Under the pieces are notes generated by a model that ran no database searches, was not told the DNA's origin, and saw only the letters and a list, made by a program, of their open reading frames with translations. Source: Enorma phocaeensis (GTDB lineage Bacteria > Actinomycetota > Coriobacteriia > Coriobacteriales > Coriobacteriaceae). From it: 64,000 bases of DNA. Below are positions 15,155 through 25,919 of this stretch, piece after piece. A program made the translations under genes and the position numbers. Within the stretch, counting starts at the first letter, position 1. Each line of letters starts with the position of its first letter. Location: positions 124,001 through 188,000 of the forward strand of contig NZ_JACJKQ010000003.1 of the NCBI RefSeq assembly GCF_016901575.1, written 5' to 3'.

Positions 15155-16435
15155 ATGATTCGAGCCGCGCTGACGGTGAGTGACGCCCGCTCGGGAATGA
15201 AGGCCCTGGCGCCCAAGATCGAGCGCTATGCACGCCTGATCATGCGTCAGGGCGTCAACGTGCAGCAGGGGCAGGAGGTCGTGGTCAACGCACCGGTCGA
15301 GACCGCTTCCTTTGTGCGCGTGCTGGTGAAGTGCGCGTACGAGGCGGGTGCGGGCCACGTGACCGTCATCTGGAGCGATGACGTGGTGACGCGCCTCACC
15401 TATGAGCACGTCGAGCTTTCGTGGTTCGAGACGGTTCCCTCTTGGCAGCGCGAGCAGCTCGACTCGCTCGCCAAGGACGGCGCATGCTTCGTGTTTGTCG
15501 AGGGCGCCGACCCCGAGGCCCTGAAGGGCATCGACCCGGCAAAGCCCGCCGCAAGCTCGAAGGCGAAAAACACCCAGTGCCGCGTGTTTCGTCGCGGGCT
15601 CGACTTTAACATCAACCCCTGGTGCATCGCGGGCGCGCCGGTGGCGGCATGGGCGCGCACGGTATTCCCGGGCATGGAGGACGAGGTCGCCATCTATAAG
15701 CTGTGGTGTTCGATTCTCTCGGTCGCCCGCGCCGACGGCGAGGATCCCGAGAGCGATTGGGAGCTGCATGATGCGACCTTCGAGAAGAATCTGCGCTTCC
15801 TGAACGACCATCATTTCGATCGCCTCCACTACAAGGCCGACAACGGCACCGATCTTGTGGTCGGGCTCACCGATCGCCATGTGTGGGAGGGCGGCTGTTC
15901 TGCCACGCCCGACGGCCACCCCTTCTTCCCCAACATCCCCACCGAGGAGGTCTTCACGTCTCCCGATTGCGAGCGCGTCGACGGGGTGGTGCATTCCGCG
16001 CTGCCGCTCATTCACCAGGGGAACAAGGTCGACCGCTTCTGGCTGCGCTTCGAGGCCGGCCGGGTGGTGGATTTTGGTGCCGAGGTCGGTCTCGAAACCC
16101 TGCGCTCCATCATCGAGCGTGACGAGGGCTCAAACCGCTTGGGGGAGGTGGCGCTCATCTCCAAGAACACGCCGATTCGCGAAAGCGAGATCCTGTTCTA
16201 CGACACGCTCTACGACGAGAACGCGAGCTGCCACCTGGCGCTGGGAATCGGTTTTCCGGAATGCTACGAGGGCGGCTATGAGATGACGTCCGAGGAGCTG
16301 CGCGAGCATGGTGTCAACATGTCGACGACGCATGTCGACTTCATGATCGGCACCGACGACCTCGACATCACGGGCATCACCGCTGATGGACGCGAGGTGC
16401 CGGTATTTGTGAACGGCCAGTGGAGCTGGGAGTAA
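15155..16435 (+). CDS. Peptidase family M29 aminopeptidase (AmpS/PepS-like)
   Basis: 426 residues from the ATG at 15155, with AAAGGAGGAAGAT in front; an ATG at 15134 has no site. M29 enzymes are cytosolic two-metal aminopeptidases. The metal-site segments are visible: a Glu in LGEVALI, His/Tyr in FYDTLYDENASCHLALG, and MSTTHVDFMIGTDDLDI near the end carrying the His-x-Asp ligands. The N-terminal segment (YARLIMRQGVNVQQGQEVVVNAPVE) is typical of the family. It stands alone between a hairpin and tRNA-Lys and probably takes part in general peptide turnover. Confidence 0.92.
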   Translation: MIRAALTVSDARSGMKALAPKIERYARLIMRQGVNVQQGQEVVVNAPVETASFVRVLVKCAYEAGAGHVTVIWSDDVVTRLTYEHVELSWFETVPSWQREQLDSLAKDGACFVFVEGADPEALKGIDPAKPAASSKAKNTQCRVFRRGLDFNINPWCIAGAPVAAWARTVFPGMEDEVAIYKLWCSILSVARADGEDPESDWELHDATFEKNLRFLNDHHFDRLHYKADNGTDLVVGLTDRHVWEGGCSATPDGHPFFPNIPTEEVFTSPDCERVDGVVHSALPLIHQGNKVDRFWLRFEAGRVVDFGAEVGLETLRSIIERDEGSNRLGEVALISKNTPIRESEILFYDTLYDENASCHLALGIGFPECYEGGYEMTSEELREHGVNMSTTHVDFMIGTDDLDITGITADGREVPVFVNGQWSWE

Positions 16436-16484
16436 ACGTCGAGACATGGCGGTAGAGAATGGTCCGTGTTACAATCACCCATGC

Positions 16485-16560
16485 GGGCCGTTAGCTCAGC
16501 TGGCAGAGCAGGGGACTTTTAATCCCAAGGCCCAGGGTTCGAACCCCTGACGGCCCACCA
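16485..16560 (+). tRNA. tRNA-Lys(TTT)
   Basis: 76 bases including an encoded CCA. Acceptor stem GGGCCGT/ACGGCCC, D-stem GCTC/GAGC, anticodon loop CTTTTAA (anticodon TTT), and T-arm CAGGG-TTCGAAC-CCCTG. The outermost anticodon-stem pair is G-A; the other four pair. A -10-like TACAAT lies ten bases upstream (16470-16475). Confidence 0.96.
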
Positions 16561-16593
16561 TAGGAACGGATTCCGAGCTGTGCTCGGATGGAG

Positions 16594-16625
16594 AGAGGCG
16601 AGGCGGCCATGGTCACCTCGCCTCT
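16594..16625 (+). terminator. Hairpin after tRNA-Lys
   Basis: AGAGGCGAGG (16594-16603) pairs perfectly with CCTCGCCTCT (16616-16625) around 12 bases. It lies 33 bases downstream of the tRNA, without a strong T-run. Confidence 0.5.
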
Positions 16626-16715
16626 TACCATACATGCTGCTGACCAAGCGCAGGCGGTCTTGTGCGACACGGTGAAGCACGGAGACGATGCTGCGGCGTG
16701 ACGGGAGGTGTCCCC

Positions 16716-17309
16716 ATGACGCGCGAGGAAGCGCTGAGGGTGCTGGGGCTCAAAAGCGACGCCACGCCGAGTGAGGTGCAGGTAGCCTATCGCGAGCTTG
16801 CCCAGATGCTTCATCCGGATAAATTCGGCGACAACAAGCGCCTGCGCGAGCGCGCCGAGCAGCAGATGCGCACCATCAACGAGGCGCGCGACGTGCTGAT
16901 GAAGGGGTCGCGCGCATCATCTGGCGCCACCCGCCCCGGCAGGGGTTCAAAGACGTCGCGGCGAAGGGACATGACGCCCTCGGAGATCGTCTTTGAGGCC
17001 GAGGCTCGAGCCCATGCGGCGGAGACCGCGCGCCTCACCGTCGTCGCCCAGCTGCGCACGATGCGTGAGCGCCGCCGGTCCATGGCGGTGATGGCGGCCG
17101 TCGCCGCCGTGGTGGCCATCGTGTTTTCTCGCATGCGAGGGGGAATCGGCGGCATCGTGGCATCGATCGCCACCATGCTCGTCGTATGGGGCGTGGTCGA
17201 CGTCGTATCCATGGGAACCCAGGTGTCAGCGCTTGAATCGCGCTCGCGCGACCTGCTCCAGGCCCGTGACGCCGCTCGGAAGATCGCAGAAGAGGCAAGG
17301 AAGCTCTAG
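16716..17309 (+). CDS. J-domain membrane protein
   Basis: 197 residues from the ATG at 16716 (GGGAGGTG upstream). Residues 1-65 form a J domain: REEALRVLGLKSDATPSEVQVAYRELAQMLHPDKF, with the HPD tripeptide that stimulates DnaK ATPase. A basic linker follows, then two close hydrophobic segments (MAVMAAVAAVVAIVF; GIGGIVASIATMLVVWGVVDVVSM) and a short coiled-coil-like end. There is no G/F or Zn region, so it is not DnaJ itself. It would recruit DnaK to the membrane; the client is unknown. Confidence 0.85.
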   Translation: MTREEALRVLGLKSDATPSEVQVAYRELAQMLHPDKFGDNKRLRERAEQQMRTINEARDVLMKGSRASSGATRPGRGSKTSRRRDMTPSEIVFEAEARAHAAETARLTVVAQLRTMRERRRSMAVMAAVAAVVAIVFSRMRGGIGGIVASIATMLVVWGVVDVVSMGTQVSALESRSRDLLQARDAARKIAEEARKL

Positions 17310-17493
17310 AAGGCACATGCTAGAATGACGTTGCTCAACGCAAAAAGCAGAAGGGTCGTAAGCCAAAACGGCTCCGAGCATGATGCGAAGCTGCCTGGGC
17401 TCTCGCGCATAGGCCGCTATCGAGCGCAGCATAGCCGGTTGCCAATCCTTAGCCTCTTTGCCGTGTTACGAAATTCTTGAAAGGATCTGCGAC

Positions 17494-17946
17494 ATGAGCC
17501 ATGACGCAAGCAACACCAATGCCGTGTCGCCCCAGCTGGACGAAATGGTCTGCGACCTTATCGGCGCCATGCTGGACTCCCTTGCCGCAGGCGAAGACCC
17601 CGGTGTCGTGGCGTGCCTGGAGGATGCGTCGTCCACGCGGGTAGAGGTGGCCTTTACCGATGATGGCGAAGAGGCCTGCCTGGAGGCCGCTCGCACATAT
17701 ATCAAACGCTCGAAAAAGGGGATTCCCGCCGAGAATGTGGGGCCGGCGGCTCGTTATGCCGTCGCCTATGCCGGCTGCGTGCAGGACGAAGACGGGGCCT
17801 ACGCGGATGCCCTTCTGGTGAGCTTCTATGAGCGAGGCCTTTCCACCGGCTACTCGGCCTATGTTCTGTATGACGGCTTCGGGGACGAAGACCAATTTGT
17901 ATGGAGTGATCCGCAACCTGCCGGAGAAGAGCCACCACTCCTCTAA
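17494..17946 (+). CDS. Small acidic protein of unknown function
   Basis: 150 residues; AAAGGA lies before the ATG at 17494. The protein is acidic (many Asp/Glu, ending AGEEPPLL), with no signal peptide or membrane helix. I recognise no family. A -10-like TAGAAT at 17320-17325 may give it its own transcript; otherwise the 184-base gap in front shows nothing clear. Codon use is native. Confidence 0.6.
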   Translation: MSHDASNTNAVSPQLDEMVCDLIGAMLDSLAAGEDPGVVACLEDASSTRVEVAFTDDGEEACLEAARTYIKRSKKGIPAENVGPAARYAVAYAGCVQDEDGAYADALLVSFYERGLSTGYSAYVLYDGFGDEDQFVWSDPQPAGEEPPLL

Positions 17947-18070
17947 TTTTCGTTTACTATTATGAGCGTTTGCGCTAGGTGTCCTTTCTTGCATGTCACC
18001 TGTAGGTTCTTGATATGCCACGAAGGATTCTCGCGCAGTTTGTGTGCATATGTCGCCTTTGCTGACGCGG

Positions 18071-18144
18071 GCCGCGGAGGGTTCTTGCCGTTCGCGACTT
18101 CTGAGCGTAGCGAGGCTGAGCGAGCAGCAAGAACCCTCCGCGGC
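18071..18144. repeat. 18-bp perfect long hairpin in the typA leader
   Basis: GCCGCGGAGGGTTCTTGC at 18071-18088 is repeated in exact inversion at 18127-18144 around a 38-base loop. The loop contains a near-repeat, CTGAGCGTAGCGAGG then CTGAGCGAG. No T-tract follows, and the right arm ends 32 bases before the typA ATG, so it lies in the predicted leader. The stretch 17947-18070 holds nothing else I can support. Confidence 0.8.
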
Positions 18145-18176
18145 ACCGCGGGGCAGATAGGTACAAGGAGCACCAC

Positions 18177-20015
<1,839 letters not shown>

Positions 20016-20070
20016 CGTCCGTTTGTCCTGGACTGGGTGAGTCGAGGACTTGCCAAGATGGCTTCTGTGA

Positions 20071-20098
20071 ACGCCGGCCCTTATGGGCCGGCGTTTCT
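20071..20098 (+). terminator. Terminator of typA
   Basis: A 10-bp stem, ACGCCGGCCC (20071-20080) with GGGCCGGCGT (20085-20094), TTAT loop, then TTCTGT. Confidence 0.75.
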
Positions 20099-20233
20099 GT
20101 GTTCCGGGTCGCTTTGCGTCGTGCCGCCTGGTTTTTTTTGAGAGGGGTTCCCGCCGGTGCCGGCACCTGTCTGATAAGCGGATGGGCTTCGATGCCGATG
20201 CGAGGCACGAGAAATCAATCAATCAGTGTTTCC

Positions 20234-21163
20234 CTAGATGTCGAGCTTTCGCTGGCGGCGTTTGCGGCGCATGCGCTTGATGCGCGCGACGGCCTCCTCG
20301 CGGCGCTCCTCCTCGCGGCGACGATCGATGTCTGCAAGCGTGCGGCGCCGGCGATTGGCAAGCTCTGAGCTGGAGCGGTCGGGGCGATCCAGGCGTGGCT
20401 TGGCGGCCGGCTCCCGCTGGTCGGTATCCTCAGCATCGCTTCCACGGCGCCTTCTCCGGCCATGGGGGACCATCTTGGCAAGATCGACCTCGGTGGGACT
20501 CATGATGTTGTAGTGCAGCGAGATCCAACGGAGTCCCATGGTCACCGCTACGCAGGCGACCACACCCGTCACGTGCGACATTCCGGCGGCGTCAAACGCG
20601 ACGTACACGGCGGCCCCGGCGATGGCGGCAACGGCATAGAAGTTGCTGCGCTGGAAGATATACGGGGTCTGACCCAGGAAGACGTCGCGCAACATGCCTC
20701 CGCCCACGCCGGTGAAAAAGCCCATGGTGATGCCGATAAGGGGGTTGAATCCGTAGGCGAGGGCTTTGTCGGCGCCGGTAGCGGCATACAGGCCCACCGA
20801 GAAGATGTCGAGTATGGCGATGAGCCTGTCTTGTCGCTCCACGACCGAGGGGATGATAAATACCACCGTGGCGGTCAGAATTGCCGCGGGCAGTGCAAGC
20901 GGTTGGTTCAAGATGTAGACGTTTCCCACCTGCAGGGTCATATCGCGCAGAAGACCGCCGCCCAAGCTGCATGTGACCGCGAGGCACACGGCGCCCACCA
21001 GGTCGAGCTTCTTTTCGCGAGCCGTAAGAACGCCGGATACCGACGCCACCACCACCGCGACCATCTCGATCCACAGCGGGATAGAGACCTGCGGCGCGGG
21101 GGCATCGCCGTTCGTGGTAACCATCGCGACGGCGGCGATGCCGGCGACGAGGGGAGCGGTCAT
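20234..21163 (-). CDS. TRIC/UPF0126-family membrane channel with Arg-rich tail
   Basis: 309 residues; AAAGGA precedes the ATG. The first ~215 residues carry the duplicated TRIC plan with seven hydrophobic segments and the paired motifs GGGLLRDM and GGGMLRDVF, one per repeat. Bacterial TRIC proteins are trimeric cation channels related to the YadS/YicG family. The last ~90 residues form an Arg/Lys/Glu-rich cytoplasmic tail (HGRRRRRGSD; RRREEERREEAVARIKRMRRKRRQRK) not found in short family members. This extension may form a charged helix or bind RNA or lipid; that is inference. It lies behind the AraC gene in the same direction with a 129-base gap. Confidence 0.85.
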   Translation of the reverse strand: MTAPLVAGIAAVAMVTTNGDAPAPQVSIPLWIEMVAVVVASVSGVLTAREKKLDLVGAVCLAVTCSLGGGLLRDMTLQVGNVYILNQPLALPAAILTATVVFIIPSVVERQDRLIAILDIFSVGLYAATGADKALAYGFNPLIGITMGFFTGVGGGMLRDVFLGQTPYIFQRSNFYAVAAIAGAAVYVAFDAAGMSHVTGVVACVAVTMGLRWISLHYNIMSPTEVDLAKMVPHGRRRRRGSDAEDTDQREPAAKPRLDRPDRSSSELANRRRRTLADIDRRREEERREEAVARIKRMRRKRRQRKLDI

Positions 21164-21292
21164 GAAGGCGTCCTTTCATGGAAGTTGGCTCAACCGAAGA
21201 GCGGTGGCGGGATGATGCGGCGGCGGCTCGGGCGAGGAGCTCCGCCCGCGCCGCTCCTATGATACCTGTCAGATGGCGAGTGCGTGCAGAAG

Positions 21293-22162
21293 CTAGCGCA
21301 CCGGCGGCTCTTGCTGCGTGTTCTCTTTGCGCCACTCGCGGGGAGACATGCCGAAGACCGATTTGAACGCTCGAGAGAAATGGAGCTGGTTGGGATATCC
21401 CACGGCCTTGCCGACCTCACCGATCGATAAGGCGGTGAGCTTGAGGAGTTCGGTCGCCTTGCCCATGCGGAAGTTGATGAGATACTGTTGCGGCGATTTG
21501 TTGACCACGCTTTTGAATACCTTGCCGAAGTAGCTTCGGTTGAGCCCGGTCTGCTGAGCGATGTCTTCAACCGAGATGTCATTCTGGTAGTTCTGCTCGA
21601 TAAACAAGATCGCTTCGCGGATGTAGAAGTCTTGCAGCTTGCTCGTCGCGGGAAGCTGGCGCGGGACGATGGAGCGTCTCAGATAGTCCAGAAAGAGATA
21701 CGTGTGTGCGACGAGATGGAACGGCGACTCGTCACGGTGGTTGACGAGGTGTCGCATCTCTTGCTCCATGGCGTCGCGCAGGTCGTTGTCGGCAGAGCGA
21801 TAGACGGGGGACGAGCTGGTTAGGCCGGTTGCGCGAATGGTCTCCTTTACCACGGCGCCGTCAAACTCGACCCAGGTATATTCCCAGGGATCCTCCATAT
21901 CGGCGAGGTATGTGTTGACCTGTCCGGGTAAGATGAGGAAGCCCTCGCCCGCTGAAAGCTCAAAGCGCCTTTGCTCGCCGTTGTCGTCAGTAGCGATGAG
22001 CGTCCCGCGACCCGAGATGATGTAATGGAAGAGGTAGTGCCGCCTCTGAGCGGGACCGAAGGCATGTCCGGGCTCGCAGATCTCGCGGCCATATTGATAT
22101 GGCATGAGGTCGATGAAGTTGCTGCCGGAGAACGTAGCGAACTGCAGGTCATGAACAGGCAT
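21293..22162 (-). CDS. AraC-family regulator, probable galactoside-operon activator
   Basis: 289 residues; TAGGAG precedes the ATG. N-terminal cupin-type sugar-sensing region (HYLFHYIISGRGTLI, ELSAGEGFLILPGQVNTY). The C-terminal double helix-turn-helix includes YQNDISVEDIAQQTGLNRSYFGKVFK and IGEVGKAVGYPNQLHFSRAFK, ending in GMSPREWRK. This is the MsmR/RafR-like arrangement. The gene is divergent from the sugar ABC/alpha-galactosidase operon across a 457-base AT-rich gap, which makes that operon its likely target. Confidence 0.9.
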   Translation of the reverse strand: MPVHDLQFATFSGSNFIDLMPYQYGREICEPGHAFGPAQRRHYLFHYIISGRGTLIATDDNGEQRRFELSAGEGFLILPGQVNTYLADMEDPWEYTWVEFDGAVVKETIRATGLTSSSPVYRSADNDLRDAMEQEMRHLVNHRDESPFHLVAHTYLFLDYLRRSIVPRQLPATSKLQDFYIREAILFIEQNYQNDISVEDIAQQTGLNRSYFGKVFKSVVNKSPQQYLINFRMGKATELLKLTALSIGEVGKAVGYPNQLHFSRAFKSVFGMSPREWRKENTQQEPPVR

Positions 22163-22619
22163 GGGACAACTCCTATTTGTTCATACAATATGCCAAGACA
22201 ATACCCCTACTGCGTTGTCAGGCCAAACCCGTTACCAACTATATATACCAGAAAGCACTATTTAACTCCAAATACAATAAATTATTATGGAATACAACTA
22301 GTATAATGATATATAACCCATTATGCGAGAAATGCTCAACTGATGACTTGATAGTGCTAAAGATAAAAAACTACGAGGTAATAGGCCTAGATAGCATATC
22401 GGAAGTAGTCCGTTGGCAGCGTAAAAGATACCGTTTGGCGAAAGATGTGAGAAAGAGTATTAGGAAATATATACCTATATACCTGCAATAACACTAATTT
22501 ATGAATAAAATATATCAAACTTATAATAAAAGAAAGAATAATGACAACATAGAATGAAGACACGGTAAAGATATGCCGCCGGTCCGGAGGAGGCCGAGCG
22601 CGCAGGAAGGGGCTGTGTC
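22163..22619. other. AT-rich island between AraC gene and sugar operon
   Basis: Three 60-base lines I counted here contain about 18-27% G+C (22261-22320, 22441-22500, 22501-22560), against clearly G+C-rich coding DNA on both sides. A consensus TATAAT sits at 22302-22307 without a matching -35. The region must hold the divergent promoters of the AraC gene and of the operon starting at 22620. It also contains an open frame described separately (22306-22491). Confidence 0.7.
22306..22491 (+). CDS. Possible small AT-rich gene or gene fragment
   Basis: 61 codons from the ATG at 22306; the frame stays open back to a TTG at 22177. No ribosome site is visible. The product is basic and looks protein-like: MIYNPLCEKCSTDDLIV (a CX2C pair), then a region with many Arg/Lys (RWQRKRYRLAKDVRKSIRKY). 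It uses AGA/AGG/ATA/CTA codons that the neighbours avoid. An open frame of this length in such AT-rich DNA is unexpected, but it may be chance or the remains of a transferred gene. Confidence 0.25.
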   Translation: MIYNPLCEKCSTDDLIVLKIKNYEVIGLDSISEVVRWQRKRYRLAKDVRKSIRKYIPIYLQ

Positions 22620-23735
22620 ATGGCAGGACTTTCACTCGAACACATTGGAAAGAAGTACCCAAACGGCTATGAGGGCGTCAAGGACTTCAACCTGGAGATT
22701 GCCGACAAGGAGTTCATCATCTTCGTCGGCCCTTCTGGTTGCGGCAAGTCGACCACGCTGCGCATGATCGCCGGTCTTGAGGACATCACCTCGGGCACCC
22801 TCAAGATCGATGGCCGCGTCGTAAACGATGTCGAGCCCAAGGATCGCGACATCGCGATGGTATTCCAGAACTATGCGCTGTATCCCCACATGACGGTGTA
22901 CGACAACATGGCTTTCCCCATGAAGCTGCGCAAGGCTCCGCAGGCCGAGATCGACAAGGCCGTGCGCGAGGCCGCCCGCATTCTCGACCTTGAGAAGCTT
23001 CTCGACCGCAAGCCTTCGGCGCTCTCCGGCGGTCAGCGCCAGCGCGTCGCCATGGGCCGCGCCATCGTGCGCAACCCCAAGGTCTACCTCATGGACGAGC
23101 CGCTCTCCAACCTCGACGCCAAGCTTCGCGTCCAGATGCGCGCCGAGATCTCCAAGCTCCATGACCGTCTGGGCGCAACGATCATCTATGTCACGCACGA
23201 CCAGACCGAGGCCATGACGCTCGGCACCCGCATCGTCGTCATGAAAGACGGCGTCATGCAGCAGGTAGACACTCCGTCTAAGCTGTATGGCGAGCCGTGC
23301 AACCTGTTCGTGGCCGGCTTCATCGGCTCTCCGCAGATGAACTTCATCGACGCCGCGGTGGGCGAGGCCGCCGGCAAGGTGACCCTCACCTTTGGCAAAA
23401 ACGTCATCACGCTTCCTGACGCCAAGGGCAAGGTCCTTAAGGACAAGGGGTATGTGGGCAAGGTCGTCGTCGCCGGCATCCGGCCCGAGGACGTCGTGGA
23501 CTCCAACGAATACTCTGAGCACAAGAACCTCTCCGAAACGATCGACGCCGTGGTCACCGTCTACGAGCTGCTGGGATCTGAGGCCATGATCTACGCCGAC
23601 GTCGATGGCGGCGCCATTTCCAGCCATGTCTCCGCCACCAATCCGGCGCGCGTGGGCAGCCGAATCAAGGTCGCCTTCGACGTCGACAAGCTGCACGTCT
23701 TCGACAAGCAGTCCGAGCTGGCCATCGTTCACTAA
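22620..23735 (+). CDS. msmK: Sugar ABC importer ATPase (MsmK/UgpC/MalK type)
   Basis: 371 residues; AGGAAGGGG precedes the ATG. Walker [11 protein letters not shown]-loop [17 protein letters not shown], signature [14 protein letters not shown], Walker [13 protein letters not shown], and H-loop [10 protein letters not shown]. The C-terminal ~130 residues form the OB-fold regulatory domain typical of carbohydrate importers. First gene of an operon with the binding protein (18-base gap) and two permeases. Many Gram-positives share one MsmK among several importers, so this dedicated position may serve other sugars too. Confidence 0.93.
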   Translation: MAGLSLEHIGKKYPNGYEGVKDFNLEIADKEFIIFVGPSGCGKSTTLRMIAGLEDITSGTLKIDGRVVNDVEPKDRDIAMVFQNYALYPHMTVYDNMAFPMKLRKAPQAEIDKAVREAARILDLEKLLDRKPSALSGGQRQRVAMGRAIVRNPKVYLMDEPLSNLDAKLRVQMRAEISKLHDRLGATIIYVTHDQTEAMTLGTRIVVMKDGVMQQVDTPSKLYGEPCNLFVAGFIGSPQMNFIDAAVGEAAGKVTLTFGKNVITLPDAKGKVLKDKGYVGKVVVAGIRPEDVVDSNEYSEHKNLSETIDAVVTVYELLGSEAMIYADVDGGAISSHVSATNPARVGSRIKVAFDVDKLHVFDKQSELAIVH

Positions 23736-23753
23736 GCGGAAGGAGCGTAAAGC

Positions 23754-25037
23754 ATGCTGCATAAGCCAATCACACGACGCTCGCTTCTGGGCCTCGGCGC
23801 TGCCGGGGCGGCTTCGCTTCTGTTCAGCGGCTGCACAACCGAGCGCTCGGACGGCAAGGTCGAAGTGGAGATCGTCTCCTATAAGCAGGAGGCCGTGAGC
23901 ATCTTCGAGCAGCTCATGAATGAGTTCAACTCGACCCACGACGACATCTATCTCAATATCCAAAGTCCCGCCGACGCCGTGACCGTCATGAAGACCCGCT
24001 TTGTGCGCGAGAACTATCCTGACGTCATCGGCATCGGTGGCGACGCCGACTACGCGAGCTTTACCGACTCAAACATCCTTGCCGACGTGTCGGACTGCCC
24101 CACCATGGAGGAAGTCAACCCTGCCTATCGCGACATCTTGGAGAGCGTCACCTACGTGCCCATGGACGGCGTCTTTGGCGTGCCGTATGTGGCCAATGCC
24201 GCAGGCATGCTCTACAACGTGGACATGTTTGAGGAAAAGGGCTGGGAGATTCCCACCACCTGGGACGAGCTCATCGCCCTGTGCGACGAGATCAAGGCAG
24301 AGGGAGAGGTGCTGCCGTTCTACCTCGGCTACCTCGACACGTGGACGATCCTGTCGCCGTGGAACTCCATCACCACCAACCTCGTGCCCTCCGATCTGGC
24401 GCGACAGGTGAATGCCGGAACCGCGAAGTTCTCGGATTACTATCGCGAGCCCGCCGAGATGATGCTGCAGATGCTCGACTACGCCGAGGAAGGCCCCTTT
24501 GCCTACAGCTACAACGACGCCTGCACCGCCTTCGCACGTGGGCAGGCGGCGATGTATCCATGCGGCAGCTTCGCCGTGCCGCAGATTCTCTCGGTGAATC
24601 CCGAGATGAATATCGGCATGTTCCCCATGCCCTCTGCAAAGAATCCCGACGACCGCATCGTGGTTTCCGGCGTCGACCTGCAGTGGTGCGTGGCCGAGAG
24701 CTGCCAGCACAAGGATGCCGTCTATGAGATGATCTCCTTCCTGGCTCAGCCGGAGAACATCCAGACCTATATCGACGACCAGCGCGCCATCCCGTGCCTG
24801 GAGGGTGACTTCACGCTCGATCCGCTGTTCGACGGCGTTGCCGAGTGGATTGAAGAGGGCAAGGTGCTCGACTACCTCGACCACTCCTATCCCTCAGCCA
24901 TGGCGTGCGATGCACAGCTCCAGACCATGCTGCTCAGCAAGGACATCGACGCGTTCTTGGAGAAGTGGGATACCGACTGGCAGCGCTATAACCGCAGCGT
25001 CATCCGTAAGGTCCAAGCTGCCGAGAGCCAAGAGTAA
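23754..25037 (+). CDS. Extracellular sugar-binding lipoprotein of ABC importer
   Basis: 427 residues; GGAAGGAG precedes the ATG. The signal region reads ITRRSLLGL followed by a hydrophobic stretch and LFSGC (Cys 27), a twin-arginine-like signal with lipobox. The mature protein has the family-1 solute-binding plan (SIFEQLMNEFNSTHDDI near the start; GVPYVANAAGMLYNVDMFEEKGWEIPTTWDEL; FARGQAAMYPCGSFAVPQI). It would bind an alpha-galactoside such as raffinose or melibiose, judged by the downstream GH36 enzyme. The Tat-like signal on a sugar-binding protein is unusual outside Actinomycetota. Confidence 0.9.
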   Translation: MLHKPITRRSLLGLGAAGAASLLFSGCTTERSDGKVEVEIVSYKQEAVSIFEQLMNEFNSTHDDIYLNIQSPADAVTVMKTRFVRENYPDVIGIGGDADYASFTDSNILADVSDCPTMEEVNPAYRDILESVTYVPMDGVFGVPYVANAAGMLYNVDMFEEKGWEIPTTWDELIALCDEIKAEGEVLPFYLGYLDTWTILSPWNSITTNLVPSDLARQVNAGTAKFSDYYREPAEMMLQMLDYAEEGPFAYSYNDACTAFARGQAAMYPCGSFAVPQILSVNPEMNIGMFPMPSAKNPDDRIVVSGVDLQWCVAESCQHKDAVYEMISFLAQPENIQTYIDDQRAIPCLEGDFTLDPLFDGVAEWIEEGKVLDYLDHSYPSAMACDAQLQTMLLSKDIDAFLEKWDTDWQRYNRSVIRKVQAAESQE

Positions 25038-25049
25038 GGAGGAGAGGAC

Positions 25050-25919
25050 ATGGCAAATCTCGCAATGGCCAAGAACGGGTCGGATCGCAATCGCACCTTC
25101 ATGCTGATCCTCATCCCGGTGCTTGTGCTCTTTGTAGCATTCAACACATTCCCGCTGCTCACGGGCTTCTTCTATAGCTTTACCGACTCCAAGGGGTACG
25201 GCGCGTTCAACATCGTGGGCGTGCAGAACTACCTGGACCTGTTCAGTGACGCCCGCGTGCTCAACTCGTATCTGTTCACGTTTAAGGTTGCCGTGGTGGC
25301 AACGCTCGGCACAAACATCATCTCGCTCATTCTGGCTATCGGGCTGTCGAGCAAGATCAAGTTCAAGAGTGCCCTGCGCGGCCTGTATTTCGTCCCCCGC
25401 ATTCTGGGCGGCCTGGTCGTCGGCTACGTGTTCAGCTACTTCTTCACCTATATCGTCCCGGCTATCACCGGCACCGAATCGATTCTCGCGAGTACCGAGT
25501 GGGCATGGGTCGCCATCGTGATCGTGGTGGTGTGGCAGGCATGCGCCCAGACCACCATCATCTATCTGACCGGCCTCTCATCGGTTCCCGAGGATGTCTA
25601 CGAGGCAGGAGCGCTCGACGGCGCGACCGGCTGGGACAAGTTCCGCTACATCACGTTCCCGCTCATCATGCCAAGCGTCACCACCAACATGGTTCTTGTC
25701 ATGAAGGACATGCTCATGGTCTTCGACCAGATCGTCTCCATGACGTCGGGCGGCCCGGCCCAGTCGACGGAGTCCATCTCCTACCTCATCTACAACAACG
25801 GCCTTGCCGGCGGCCAGTTTGGCTACCAGTGCGCCAACGCGGTGATCTTCTTCATCCTCATCGCCGTGGTCTCCATCCTGCAGACCAAGTTCTTGAACAG
25901 TAAGGAGGAGCAGCTCTAA
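25050..25919 (+). CDS. Sugar ABC permease, MalF/MsmF type
   Basis: 289 residues; AAGGAGGAGAGG before the ATG. Six membrane segments, with the EAA loop that docks the ATPase as VYEAGALDGATGWDKFRYITFPLIMPS. The shortness and six-helix plan match MsmF-type proteins. The last bases overlap the next start (TAATG). Confidence 0.92.
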   Translation: MANLAMAKNGSDRNRTFMLILIPVLVLFVAFNTFPLLTGFFYSFTDSKGYGAFNIVGVQNYLDLFSDARVLNSYLFTFKVAVVATLGTNIISLILAIGLSSKIKFKSALRGLYFVPRILGGLVVGYVFSYFFTYIVPAITGTESILASTEWAWVAIVIVVVWQACAQTTIIYLTGLSSVPEDVYEAGALDGATGWDKFRYITFPLIMPSVTTNMVLVMKDMLMVFDQIVSMTSGGPAQSTESISYLIYNNGLAGGQFGYQCANAVIFFILIAVVSILQTKFLNSKEEQL

